Below, one piece after another: positions 47,441-59,451 of a stretch of 64,000 nucleotides of DNA. Below the pieces are notes generated by a model that saw nothing but the letters and a program-made list of their open reading frames with translations, did not search any database and was not told the DNA's origin. Both the position numbers and the translations under genes were made by a program. Position 1 is the first letter of the stretch. Every line of letters starts with the position of its first letter. The stretch lies in NCBI GenBank assembly GCA_003996215.1, contig QJPP01005223.1:46848-110847 (forward strand). Reading direction: 5' to 3'. This DNA comes from Jaltomata sinuosa (Eukaryota > Streptophyta > Magnoliopsida > Solanales > Solanaceae).

Positions 47441-48940
47441 TGATAAGTCGGTAATTTACCAACTTATTGAGCCTTTATCCATGAACTATTGCTATGTTTT
47501 GAATAGATTTAGAGGTTCTTATGTCCTTTATTAATGTCTATGCAGGTACTTTAGATCAATGATGGAAAACAAAGAAATGGACCCAAAAAGAGCTTAAAAG
47601 GAGTGAAGTAATCAAAAAAGATGGAGATTCTGCCCTGAGATGCGGTGCCCGTGCAAATCGCATAAGCTGTGGTGCGGAATGCACCTACACCGCAGGAGCC
47701 ACAGAGGTCACTGAAAAATCTGCTAAGGGGTGTAGTCGTTGTGCGACGTGCACAACTCATGGTGTGAACTGCACCTACTTCGCATGAAGCCTCCAATATT
47801 AGCTGAAGTCACTGGTACAACTAAATACGGTGTGCAATGCCCACATCACAACGTGCGAACTATACATCACATCACATGCCACCCGTAGGGAAATTTTGTC
47901 CAGAAAATTAGAGACGTTTTGGGAAAGTATAAAAAGCCAATTTAGGCATAATTGTAAAAACGATCCTTCAATTCTAAATATTTGCAAGTAATTTTAGCTT
48001 TGAGAACAAGTTTTCCTCTCCAAGAAGAGAAGGGTTTCAATCCATTCTTTCTTCCAAATCTTGGCTAATCATTTGTGTACTCAAATTGATCTTAGAACTT
48101 GAAATTACACTTGAATGTAGAGGAATTTGACTTACCTATTTGGTATATCTCTTTCCTTTAGCGTGAGTAGCTAATTTCATTTGTCATGGGAATTGTTTAT
48201 AATGGGTGCTTGACAAATGGGTGTGGGTGTTGATAATTCTTGCTTATAGTTGCTTATTTGACATGGGTCTAGTAGTTTCACCAAGTTTTAATCCTAAAAT
48301 TGGTGATTGCAAACATTGATTTTCTTTACTTTGCTATGTTGTTGCTTGAAAAAGAATTTCATAGTTTCAGATGTGAAATTACTACTGGGTACTTGGGTTT
48401 TCTATTTAGATTGAGGCTATAAATAGCTCATATCGATGGAATCACCCATTTAAGGGTCTAAGATAGAAATAGTATAGCCTCCCTAAGCTTTAGCTTGGTT
48501 GTTTGTTGTTAAACCGATAGTGCTCTAACCGAGATTGGCGGTTATATGGTTTTTGATCGAGAGATAAGCAATCCATACCCATTACCAAGGCTACCTATGT
48601 CAATGACCAAGAATAAGCATGAATAAGCAATTACCCTTTCCCACATTAGATCCCCATTGGATACACATCCCTAGTCGTCTACTCTCATTTGTATACCCGT
48701 TTTACATTACCGTCTTGCTTGAATTGGATTTTTGTGATAGAATTCCTAATTCCCCCAATCCATTACTTCCTTGCATTTAAACACTTACTCTCTTAGTGAA
48801 GTAATTTCTATACAATCATCACTGTGCTATCTACAAGTCTCTGTGGGTACGACCCCGACATCCATTGGGTACTTATAAATGTGTTTTGCTTGACGATCAC
48901 CGATATCTCCTCATGGGAGAGTATGTTTGAGAGTTTATCA
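47441..48940 (+). repeat. 3' LTR of G1
   Basis: 1500 bases, homologous to 32365-33850. The CG-rich block is at about 47640-47880 and the TATA box at 47928-47936. The copies differ at about one base in ten by eye. Confidence 0.92.
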
Positions 48941-48945
48941 GTGCC

Positions 48946-49646
48946 CTCACTATTTAAGTAGTGCCCTCTTTTTCACACAACAATTCAATTTCAATGGGGT
49001 ACTTTGAACATTAAAGCGCTCACTCTCTCAAAAGATATTTCAAACATATCAGAACATGCCATAGTCTTGCCCTTAGTATATCATGAAATCAACAAAGTAT
49101 TCCATTCGTGGGATCAAAAGGACTTTCTTTTGGTTGTAATTTCGGCTTTGGGATGGGTAAGATACGTTTGGGTAAATAGTGACGCTCCTCCCTATTGCAC
49201 TTTTAAGACACTACACTTCATACTTTCTTTCTTTTTCCTTTGCATTATTTTCTTTTATGTTCACACCTCCCTTTATTACCACTTAATCTTTTTAATTCTT
49301 CACCCCCTCGTTTACATGTACTTGTTCCTAGCAAAAACTTTTATTTTACTTCACTTTTCTGTGTTTTTCTCTCTATTTTTTTCAACACAACAAGCACTTC
49401 ACTATTTTAACTGGGCCCCTTTCTAGCTCTTCCTTTCACAAAATTCACCTCCCACTTCTTTTTACCCTTCTTCTTTTGTTCCCCTCTTCTCTTTAAATTT
49501 TTCAATTACAAAGTGCATTAGGAACTCTATTTGGATCAAATAAAAATAGGGTGTTAACAAAATGGATAGGCTCATTATGCTGCTCTACAAAGAAATAGGC
49601 TTCAAGGCTTAGTGGGGCTTCACTAGGGATAATGTCAAGGTGGCAC
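48946..49646 (-). other. 3' non-coding region of H, middle piece
   Basis: Sequence of H between the insertions of G1 and G2. It is T-rich on the plus strand and no gene is supported. GGCAC at 49642-49646 is the target site of G2. Confidence 0.7.
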
Positions 49647-51143
49647 TGACAAGTCGGTAATCTACCAACTTATTGAGCCTGCATCCATGAATTATTGCTA
49701 TGTTTTGAATAGATTAATAGGTTCTTATGGCATTTATTGATGTCTATGCAGGTACTTTTGATAGATGATGATAAACAAGGAAATGAACCCAAAAAGAGCT
49801 AAAAAGGAGTGAAGTGTGAAGTGTTGGAAAAGCTAAAGACTCTGACTAAAGGTGCAGTGGTCGTGCGACACGCACAAGCCAAGGTGCGAACTGCACCTCC
49901 TTCGCACAAAGCTGCAAAAGTCCTGAAGAGTCTATTAAGGGGTGCAATCGCTGTGCAACGCGCACATCCTAAGGTGTGAACCACACCCCCTTTGCATGGA
50001 GCTCCCAAAGATAGCTGAAGTCATTGGTTCACTTGAAGGCAGTGTGCGACGCGCACATCATAACGTGCGAACTGTAGATCACACTGCACACCTCCTGAAG
50101 GGCAATTTTGTCCTAATTTTTAGTAACATTTTGGGGAACTATAAAAGGCTTATACACGCACGATTGTAAATAACTTTTATCATTCAAAATATTCTGAAGA
50201 GCTTTTTATTTGGAGACTAAATTTTTCACCTCTATTGAGAAGAGGGTTTTAATCTAATTCTCTTGGTTAACACTTGTGTGCTCAAATTGAATCTAGAACT
50301 TGAGATTTAGCTCTAATGGAGGAGATTTTGAATTACCCAACTAGTATCTCTTTCTCTCTTGCTATTAGTGGCTAATTTCTCTTATCTAGGGGTGTATTGA
50401 TGATGAGTTCTTAACAAATGGGTGTGGGTGTTATTTTTTCTTACTTATAATTGCCTAATTGACATAGGTCTAGTAATTTCACCAACTTTTAATCCTAAAA
50501 TTGGTGGTTGCAAACATTAATTTTCATTAATTGACTATGTGATTGCTTGAGAAAGGATTTCATGGTTTCGAATGTGAAATTACTAGTGGGAACTTGGGAT
50601 TCCATTAAGATTTGAGGCTAGAGATAGCTCTTATCGATGGAATTACCCATTTAAGGGTCTAAGCTAGAGATAGTGTGACCTCCCCAACCTTAGATTGATT
50701 GTTGATTGATCAAACCGATGATGCTCTAACCAAGATCATCAGATATAAGATTATTGATCGAGAGATAAGCAATTCTTACCCATGAACAATTCTAATTATG
50801 TCATTAAGCAAGAATAAGTATGAATTGATAATCACCCTGTCCTATAACTAAAACCCAATCGGATATGCATCCATAGTCATCTAATCAACTTGGTACACCC
50901 TCTTTAGTTTTATTGCTTTTTAATTAAATTGCGATTGTAGTGACAATATCCCAATTCCCCCCATCCTTTTACTTGTTATTTTGAGCATTTACTCTCACTT
51001 TGAACTAAATACGATACAATCTCTATTTAGCTACTCCAAGTTCCATGGGTATGACCCTGACACTCTTTGGGATTATAAATTTTATTTTGCCGCACGATCG
51101 TCATTACCTCCTACTTTGGAGAATACGATTTGAGCGTTCATCA
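49647..51143 (+). repeat. 5' LTR of G2
   Basis: 1497 bases, starting TGACAAGTCGG (TGATAAG with one change) and ending TTCATCA. The CG-rich block at about 49850-50095 has three repeats of the GTGCGACGCGCAC kind. The TATA box TATAAAAGG is at 50140-50148. Confidence 0.92.
50140..50148 (+). promoter_or_regulatory. TATA box, 5' LTR of G2
   Basis: TATAAAAGG follows the CG-rich block. The matching part of the 3' LTR (near 58450) has lost the box through a short deletion. Confidence 0.65.
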
Positions 51144-51147
51144 AAAA

Positions 51148-51165
51148 TGGCGTTGTTGCCGAGGA
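51148..51165 (+). promoter_or_regulatory. Primer-binding site of G2, tRNA-Asp type
   Basis: TGGCGTTGTTGCCGAGGA has three differences from the tRNA-Asp complement, four bases after the LTR. Confidence 0.82.
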
Positions 51166-51268
51166 CTTGACTTGAAAGCTATTTTGATTATTGTTTTAAA
51201 GTCACATTCAGAGTACTTGTTTCTTTTACTTTTTTTGTTGTTTGTGTTGTGATTAAGCAGGCTAGCAT

Positions 51269-52608
51269 ATGAACGAGGCTGACAACAACAAGAGCATTTA
51301 TGGCTTCATGAAGGCCGACGAGGCTGAGCCTATAATGCAAGGGGGTGTAGGTGCAATCTGCCTACCCCCCACGGTGGGAAATATTGTCTTTCATGTGACT
51401 AGCACGATCCTCCACTTAATCCAAATGAAGGGCCTATTTGGTGGAGCAGCACATAAAGATGCCAATCGATATATTCAGAATTTTGTGGAGATTTGCCAAC
51501 AGTTCATCTTTCAACATATCTCGCAAGCATCCGATTGCGCCTATTCCTTTTTTCCTTGACGAGGGAAGCCACAGCGCGGTTGGAAGAGTTGTCGGATGAC
51601 TCTATCACATCTTGGGCCGAGTTGGTTAAGGAATTTACATCGAGATTTTTTCCTCCATCTCGAATAATGAAGCTAAGATATGAGATTACCAACTTTAGGC
51701 AGCCCCCGGATGATCCTCTTCATGAAGTTTGGCTAAGAATCAAAAAGAAGCTTTTATTGTGTCCAAATCATGAGTTTTCAAACAAGGTGCTGCTACAAAA
51801 CTTCTATCGATCATTGAACTCAATGAATAAATCGGTGGCTGACAACCTTGGAGGTGGTACCTTCATGGACTTAGAGTTTCCCATTGCCTCAACTTTGTTA
51901 GAATGAATGACAAAGACTAATAAAGCTTGGCATACAAGAGAAGCGGATGTGCCAACTTTGGGAGGACCCTCATCTATCTTGATTAATGAAACGAGGAAAA
52001 ATAAGGAGGAGCGAGATGAGACAATGGCCAAAATGATGACACAAATTGATTTGATGGCCAAGCATGTGATGGGAGCTGGTGGTGCTAAGACAGTGAATGC
52101 AGTGAGTACATCAGAAATCAAAGCTAGTGAGGATGAGCTCATGATTGTGGTTGATGGAAAGCTATGTTTTGTGTAGGCAAGTTCTTCTCCCGGGTATTAT
52201 TGCCCGAGGGAGGAGAACCAAGGTTGGATTCAAGAAAAATAAAGAGACGGAAATTGGCTGGATAGAGACAAGGATGGTAATCATTTCAATCACCAGAGTT
52301 CAAATCCCTATATCTCTCTGAACAAGGCAGACTCTCTCTACCAATGGGGCACAAGCAACCCCGGCCATTCCAAGTTGGAGGACATGTTGTCCTTGGTTCT
52401 TAAGAAGGTGGACACCATAAATACAGGAGTGGTCGAGCTAAAGAGTGAGGTCTCAACACTTCACCAAACTGTGAGCTCCCACTCAGCCTCAATCAAGCAT
52501 CTTGAGGCCCAAATGAACCACCTCCCAAGCCAAATGAACATGACAATGAAAGGGACGTTGCCTGGCGACACCATCACCAACCCAAAGAATGATAGAGGAT
52601 TGAGGTAG
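51269..52608 (+). pseudogene. gag: Gag of G2, nearly continuous
   Basis: The ATG at 51269 starts [20 protein letters not shown]. The core continues [20 protein letters not shown], then after a frameshift near 51530 [40 protein letters not shown] and NKSVADNLGGGTFMDLEFP. Stops occur at 51904 and 52174. The C-terminal segment (KLEDMLSLVLKKVDTINTGV, HQTVSSHSASIKHLEAQMNH) is probably coiled coil. The frame ends PKNDRGLR-stop at 52608 without protease or knuckle. This is the best copy of the Gag shared by M, G1 and G2. It would supply particle-forming or RNA-binding function, with pol from another element. Confidence 0.85.
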
Positions 52609-52641
52609 TATCGTCGTACTGCGATATTAAATCAAGTGTTG

Positions 52642-52656
52642 CTTGGGAGGCAACCT
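52642..52656 (+). other. GGGAGGCAACC box of G2
   Basis: CTTGGGAGGCAACCT, 33 bases after the gag stop. Same box and position relative to an ORF stop as in CD, G1 and H. Confidence 0.65.
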
Positions 52657-52754
52657 AAGTTTCTTTATTTGTTTTTGATTATCTTTTGTTGTTTTTGGTG
52701 TTTTTGTAGGGAATGCATGGATGAAAAAATGAACAAGGGAAAGCAAGGCAAAAA

Positions 52755-53336
52755 GGGGTCGTGCGGTGGACTTTGTAGACCACACAAGCATTTGTGCGTG
52801 TCACACAGCCTATCACATGCCAAATCAGAATGCCTGAAGGAAATTTGAAAATTTTGAGGCGAAGTGCGCTAGGCCGTGCAGAATGCATGAGCCCAAGTGC
52901 GCGTCGCGCCTTCATCGCATGGTGAAACAGATGCCTGGGCAAACCCAGGGGAGAAAAAGGGGCATGTGTAAAAGTCCATGCGGTCCGCACCTTGTCTAGT
53001 GAGAATCGCATATCGCTTCACACAAGTGGTAAGTTTGAATTCTAATTGACCTAACCCGTTGACTGACCCGGCCGACCTTTCTTCTTCTTTTTCTTTTAAA
53101 ACAACCTTTTCTCTTCTTCTTCCACCATATTTTTCCTCAAACCCTCAAAATTTTCTCCCAAAACTCTCTCTAAATCCCTCAAACCTCTCCAAAAATCATC
53201 TCCTCCTCTCACGCATAATCTTCACGACTCTATCACTACGGCCGTCGTCATCTCTCCGGGAAGGATTTGCTGGTCACCATTATTGAAGAACAAAAAGCTT
53301 TAATTTTCACTCCTCTCTTCATAATCTTCACTTGTT
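52755..53336 (+). other. CG-rich block and pyrimidine-rich leader of G2 (putative internal promoter and exon)
   Basis: Motifs of the GTGCG / CGCGCC kind (52755-53025) precede a C/T-rich leader (about 53040-53336) ending at CTTGTT-GTAAGT. The order block-then-leader copies the order in the LTR. A promoter is inferred, not shown. Confidence 0.45.
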
Positions 53337-54410
53337 GTAAGTTCCCCGACATTAAATACTTGTTTCTATGAAGGTTGGGAACTCATATTGTGAAGCATGC
53401 TTACTAGAATTACCATGTTGGTTTTGGGTGAGATTCAAAAAATTTGGATCCCCAATTTTGAGTTGAATTGATGATTTTGCTTGCTTCCAACTTGGTAGAA
53501 CTTAAATTTTGTTAATGCATGTTGAATGGTAGTAATTTTTAGCCTTGAACTATGTGTTGGGGTGAAGTCTGAGTAACCCCCTTGTGATGGACGAATGATT
53601 TGGCCCGATGATAGATTGAGTGGCGTCGTTCTTAAGGGAAAATAGTCGTTTGCCATGAGGTCTTTGTTGAAAATTTGTTATCAAGGCTGAATTTCATTGA
53701 TTTTATAACCATGGTTTTTGTTGAGCATTCTATTTGGGGTGTATGATCTTGTGTGGGGAGGGGGTTAATTATTGTTAAAATTATGGATATTCATTGTGCA
53801 AGTGAGGGCTTGATGTTCACGATGATATACGGGTAACGTCCATCTTAAGGGAAGTCATTGAGTTCCTTCCTTGCTTGTTATTGTGTCAATGAAAGTCCAA
53901 GGAAGTTTGAGTACCCGGAAGTTATGGTTATGATACCCCTTGTCCCCCTTGATTAATATTGATTGGGTTGTTGCGGGGTGCCCAGTATCTAGGCACATCT
54001 TTCTCTATGAGTCACATGCGGAACTCACAAGAACAAAAGGAACCAAAAATTCCAATTGTGTTGTTGTGTGCTTCACATGAGACACATAGATCTTGATGTG
54101 CGGGTCGCATGAAGCACCGCACCATGTTGAAAAGAAAAAGCAGGACACTGATCTGAGGGACGATGCCTAGTGCGGCACGCACTTCTGATGCTGTGAATTG
54201 TACCAGCTTCGCACCTTGATGGAAAATCCCTATAGGATTATGTCTGCTTGTGCGATAGCACATGCAACGCACACTCTCTCTGGTGCATTTGGTATGTGGT
54301 CCGCACAAGCCGACATTCACCTACTTTATTTTTCTAATCCTTTGCATTCCACCCTTTGTAGTTTGCTAACTTCTTCTTAAGTTTTGTTTTTAGCTCACAA
54401 TATATGTAAG
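53337..54410 (+). other. Putative 1.07-kb intron of G2
   Basis: GTAAGT donor at 53337 and TATATGTAAG acceptor at 54401-54410, with an alternative TTTTTAG at about 54392. It contains a CG-rich motif cluster at 54050-54310. Otherwise AT-rich, with no gene seen. Confidence 0.5.
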
Positions 54411-54413
54411 AAC

Positions 54414-55862
54414 ATGCCTTCTAACAGGCGTAACACCGAGAGAAGCTCACGCAGGCCAACAACTCCCTCCCCCTCCAAGAAATTGCAAAAGGGTAAAAGA
54501 AAGTCTCATCTTCCCGTGACCAAGTTTCAGAGGAGGAGAGAGTTTGGTTCGGAATGGAGGCATGAAAGTGATCTATGATCATGATAGTGGTAGTACCTAC
54601 AATGAGGAATAAAGCTTCAACCTAAATGCGGTGGGGGACAATCTGCCCAACATTCCCACTCAATTTGCCAACCGTCAGTGGCATCTATTTCAAGAAGTGC
54701 CCAGAACCTATTACAAGGAGTCAGTCCGAGAGTTCTTTGCCTCATATAAGACCTCAAAGGATGCTAAAGGACACAAAGAAGGTTGTGAGAAATTCCCCAC
54801 ATTGTACTCATCTATGGTTCGGGGAAAAGAAGTCAAGATCACTCCAGCTGCAATTAATGCCATCTATTGGAGCAATCCAATTGAATCAACACCTGATCTC
54901 ATGGAGAAGCTACTCTCAAGCGTAAACCTCTCGAATGGGCTGCATCCATCATTGCTCCTGACACACATCCCTGGGCCACTATGGGGGTGAAATTCCCCGC
55001 CTGACTTTATACTTTGAGGAACGCTTGTGGTATGACTTTATGCGCTCCCATCTAATACCTTCTCAAAATGACCAAAAGATAACACATTATGGAGCCATGC
55101 TGGTAGCTGCAATCATGGTAGGAGATCATATCAATGTGGGTGAGGTTATTGCATTAGTGATAAGAGGAAATCTCGAAGGAGTGGTGATGCATTTCCCTTT
55201 CCAGTGTTAATTATCAAACTTTGTGTGCAAGCCGGTGTTCCTTTCTTCGACTGTGATACTCCTACTCCGGCCATTGGCGTATTGGATCTTGACAAAAAGA
55301 CTGATTGGGATGCTCCTTGATTCAAAAGGCGTAGGGAAGAGGAGTCAATGGAAGTCGAGGATGATGACACTGATGCTGAAATACATACCTCTCCTCCATC
55401 TCCACCTGCTTTAGAAGCACCCATACCTCCAGCCACTGCACCTAGAAGGCCAGTGTCTAACATTGTTCTCCAAGACCTGGTCGACAAAACTTACAATCAT
55501 GAAAGTCAATTGAGGGATTTGTCAAATGATCTATCGGGTTTGATTACAAGGGAAGTTAAGTGGTCCATGCAAGAAGTTGTGGAAAGCATTCTAAATTTGC
55601 GCAAATGGATGGATGAGTGTGAGAAATCTCTCAAGACCCTCCATAAAGACATGGGCAAAGAAAAATGAAAAGCATATGTCGTGGAAGCAGATTTGACCAC
55701 CTTGCCTCCACCTCGTTCCATTCAGGACCATTGGATAGCTTGTTTGCAGCCTATGAGGATGAGGTGTTGTCCGGTCACAAAGATCAAGAGCCAGATAATG
55801 ATGTGAGTGAGAAGAAGGAAAATAAGGAGATAGCTGCTAATGATGATGACGATGAGGCTTAG
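54414..55862 (+). pseudogene. Second ORF of G2 (plant-transposon-protein-like), broken
   Basis: The ATG at 54414 lies three bases after the acceptor and starts MPSNRRNTERSSRRP, then KKLQKGKRKS: a very basic, possibly nuclear-targeting N-terminus. After a frameshift near 54540 comes the core NRQWHLFQEVPRTYYKESVR, TLYSSMVRGKEVKITPAAIN, AIYWSNPIEST. Further breaks near 54930 and 55200 precede a coiled-coil segment (VLQDLVDKTYNHESQLRDLS) and an acidic tail ending NDDDDEA-stop at 55862. The domain order matches G1. The protein's role is unknown; position after gag recalls the third ORF of H. Confidence 0.58.
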
Positions 55863-57963
55863 TCCTTCAGAGAGTTCCACCCTCTTCCCATAAAAGTATT
55901 AGCATTGAGGGCAATGATCCTTTTATGGGGACGGGGTTGCTTTACTTGCTTTTGGTGGTGCCCGTGAGTGGGCTTGAGATATTTTATTGCCCTTGTCGGG
56001 CCTTGTTGACATTCTACTAGATTTTATTTGGCCCTTGTCAGGAATATTTGGATGATTGTGATGTTTATAGCTCTTGCCGGGCCTTTAGATTTCATTTTGT
56101 TTTTATGTTTTGTTCTGAGCTTATTCGTGCCCTTGCCGGTCTTGCTTTTTGTTTATTGAGATTGTGTTAACGGGTTGGTCTTACATGCTCCATTATCTTA
56201 CTGCTTGTGCTTTGCAAATGAGCTATAAGCCTACGCCGAGGCTTGTTGTAAAATGAATCATGAGCGTGTAATTCGGATATTGCCTTGTTAATAGTAGTTT
56301 AGAAATATACTCTGAGGGTTTTCTTAATACCACGGTTCTTTCCCAAGGAGCAATGTTTTGACTATTTTCCTTTTTTATTTTCTTTTGTTTTTGTGTCGAA
56401 CCAGGTCGGTGTTTCCCTATGATAGATTGAGAGACAACTTTCTTAATGGAAAATGCCAAGTTTTAGTTTAGAATTGAGTCTGTAGTTGTTTGACTCAAAA
56501 TGGGTCAACCAAAAAATTTCTCGTGGCAAATTGTTTTGAAAATAAAAGGAAGAAGGGAAATGAATTTTTGAGGAAAATAATTCTCTTGTCATGACTTGTA
56601 CACTCTTGCTTTGGCTTGATTGACTCACAAACGAGTGTGTAATGAACTTGAAATAGCTTGTCAAAAATCATTAGCCCCAATTGATTGTGAGACTAATGAA
56701 AGAGGTCTTGTGGCATGATGCCTTGTGTGGTGAGGCTTTACCTTGATTCTTGTGCATAAGTGTCATCTAGAACTTGCCCTGAATGTGATTCAAGGCAAAA
56801 TTCTTGGTCTGACCAAGCTTGGAAGATGACCTTAGGCCCTTTTTGACAGCCACTTCACCCAAATGCCTTCCCACGACATCAAATCCTAGTGAACCCCTTT
56901 CGAGCTTATGACCATTTTTTGGCACCTTGTAACACCTTTACCTTTTTGGAACCTCTATTTTGGCACCCTTCCTCCCTAATTTCTTAAAAATGAAATGTAG
57001 GCTAAAAGACTAAGTTTGGGGAGGAAACGGAAGATAACATAGGCAAATGCCTAAGTTTGGGGGTGCATGTGATCAAATGAGGAGAAGAAAAGAAGTGCAC
57101 TTCAAGTGCAAGGTAGCACCTTAATTTCTAATTGAAAATTGCTCCAAAACATCAATCCAATGAGCAAATTGAAAAGCAAAAATAGGTGCTACCAAGTGAA
57201 GGCGGTATAAGGAGTATGAATGATCCTGAGAAAAAAGGAGGAATCTTGGGTTGTGAGAGGGAGAAATAAGGTGAAGTTGAAATAGAAAAATGTGAGCGGT
57301 GTTCGAAAAAAGAACAAAGAGAATTAGGGAGGTATAGTTAATTAAACCAAATGATATCCTAACCTTATCCCTAGCCAACATCGCAACCCGTAAGTCCTTG
57401 GTGATTCCGAGCTGGGCTACCCTACATTAGTGGCAATATACATGAAGGGCAAGCCTATGGTTCGACGTGTATGCACTTGAACTTCCTTGAGAGAGTGAGA
57501 GTCTTCTTGGTTATCCTATAATCCCGTGTATTGTGAATGGGAATCTCTCTTGTGGTGAGTGGCATCATGCAATCGAATTGAAACACAGAGTCTCTATTTC
57601 AATTGAGGGGAATGAATAAGACAAGTTGTGTGGCAAATCTCGAGGCAAACCTTGACGGTCCATACCAAAGACTTGATAAGCTTAAATGTATTGTTTTGAA
57701 TGGCAAAAATTCCCTTCATATCGAATGAGAAATGATGTCCTATAGGACAAGGTTTTAAATTGGTCAATTGCCTTGAATTTGTAGTGGTCCAAATTGAGAT
57801 GAGCATAGTAGTTGAGTCGTTTGTTTGAGTCTTTCATTTATTATTTTTCTTAATTTTTAGTTTAGAGTAGTATTTTGTTCCTTGATTGAGCCTAGAGCAT
57901 AATTCATTCCTTGTCTTGTGAGTATATTGCTTGAGGACAAACAATAGTTCAAGTTTAGGGGTT
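55863..57963 (+). other. 3' non-coding region of G2
   Basis: Collinear with 45325-47440 of G1. It has polypurine boxes at 57010-57023 and 57050-57063, the stem-loop at 57927-57944 (AGGA loop, one mismatch, 19 bases from the LTR), and the polypurine tract AAGTTTAGGGGTT at 57951-57963. No gene. Confidence 0.7.
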
Positions 57964-59446
57964 TGATAAGTTGGTAATCTACCAACTTATTGAGCCTATT
58001 TCCATGAATTATTGATATGTTTTGAATATATTCAGAGGTTCTTATGGTCTTTATTGATGTTTAACCAGGTACTTTTGATAGATGATGATAAACAAGGAAA
58101 TGAACCCACAAAGAACTAAAAAGGAGTGAAGTGTGAAGTGTCGAAAAAGATGAAGATTCTGACTGAAGGTGCAGTGGCTGTGCGACACGCACAAGCCGAG
58201 GTGTGAACCACAACTCCTCCGCATAAAGCTGCAAAAGTCCTGAAGAGTCTATTAAGGGGTGCGGTCTTTGTGCGACGCGCACATCCTAAGGTGCGAAGTG
58301 CACCTCCTTCACACAGAGCTCCCAAAGATAGCTGAAGTCACTGGTTCACTTAAAGGCAGTGTGCGACGCGCACATCACAACATGTGAATCGCACGTTGCG
58401 CCGCACACCTTCTGAAGGGCAATTTTGTCCTAATTTTTAGTCATATTTTGGGAGACCTATTCAGGCACGATTGTAAATAGCTTTTATCATTCAAAATATT
58501 CTGAAGAGCTTTTTGCTTGGAGACTAAGTTTTTAACCTCTATTGAGAAGAGGGTTTCAATCTAATTCTCTTAGTTTACACTTGTGTGCTCAAATTGAATC
58601 TAGAACTTGAGATTTAGATCTAATGGAGGAGATTTTGAATTACCCAGCTGGTATCTCTTTCTCTCTTGCTAGGAATAGCTAATTTCTCTTGTCTAGGGGT
58701 GTAATGATGATGGGTGCTTAACAAATGGTGTGGGTGTAATTTCTTCTTGCTTATAATTGCTTAACTGACATGGGTCTAGTAATTTCACAAAGTTTTAATC
58801 CTAAAATTGGTGGTTGTAAATATTAATTTTTATTACTTGACTATGTGATTGCTTGAGAAATTTCATGGTTTTGGATGTGAAATTACTAGTGGAAACTTGG
58901 GATTCCACTCAGTTTTGAGGCTAGAGATAGCTCTTATCGACGGAATTACCCATTTAAGGGTCTAAGCTAGATATAGTGTGACCTCCCCAAGCTTATATTG
59001 GTTGTTTATTGATCAAACCGATGATTCTCTAATCGAGATCATCAGATATAAAATTATTGATCGAGAGATAAGCAATTCTTACCCATGACCAATGTTACTT
59101 ATTTCATTAAGAAAGAATAAGTATGAATTGATTATCACCCTGTCCTATAACTAAAGCCCCATTGGATATGCATCCCTAGTCATCTAATCAACTTGGTACA
59201 CCCATTTTAGTTTTATTGCTTTTTAATTGAATTGCGATTGTAGTGACAGCATCCCAATTACTCCCATCCTTTTACTTGTTATTTTGAGCATTTACTCTCA
59301 CTTTGAACTCAATTCGATACAATCTCTATTTAGCTACTCCAAGTCCCTTGGGTACGACCCTGACACTCGTTAGGATTATAAATTTTGTTTTGCTGCACGA
59401 TCGACGTGACCTCCTACTTTGGAGAGCACGATTTGAGCATTCATCA
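57964..59446 (+). repeat. 3' LTR of G2
   Basis: 1483 bases. From base 3 it has a perfect 11-bp inverted repeat with a 3-base spacer (57966-57976 and 57980-57990). The CG-rich block is at about 58160-58420; the TATA box is deleted near 58450. Confidence 0.92.
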
Positions 59447-59451
59447 GGCAC

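Larger units (their letters stand above)
32365..48940 (+). mobile_element. G1: pol-less LTR retrotransposon with gag and a spliced second ORF
   Basis: LTRs 32365-33850 and 47441-48940 both start TGATAAGTCGGTAATTTAC and end TTTATCA. The primer site is of tRNA-Asp type. The flanks GAGCC (32360-32364) and GTGCC (48941-48945) match at four of five bases. Inside are gag (33978-35305), a non-coding stretch split by CD, a leader and intron, and a second ORF (43880-45324), then a 2.1-kb 3' region. No protease, RT, RNase H or integrase was found. Without CD it is about 9.9 kb, the size of G2, so the lack of pol is a family feature rather than a local deletion. Confidence 0.9.
49647..59446 (+). mobile_element. 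G2: pol-less LTR retrotransposon, same family as G1
   Basis: LTRs 49647-51143 and 57964-59446, with a perfect TSD GGCAC (49642-49646 and 59447-59451). The primer site is at 51148. Order: gag, leader, intron, second ORF, 3' region. At 9.8 kb with no nested insert, it shows the family layout directly. There is no pol domain between the end of gag (52608) and the leader (about 53040). Confidence 0.93.

Noticed and set aside
49004..49426. Open frame of 140 codons on the plus strand, rich in Phe, Leu and Tyr
   Set aside because: It lies in T-rich 3' non-coding DNA of H, antisense to the element. Composition alone explains the open frame and the hydrophobic residues; no domain is visible.
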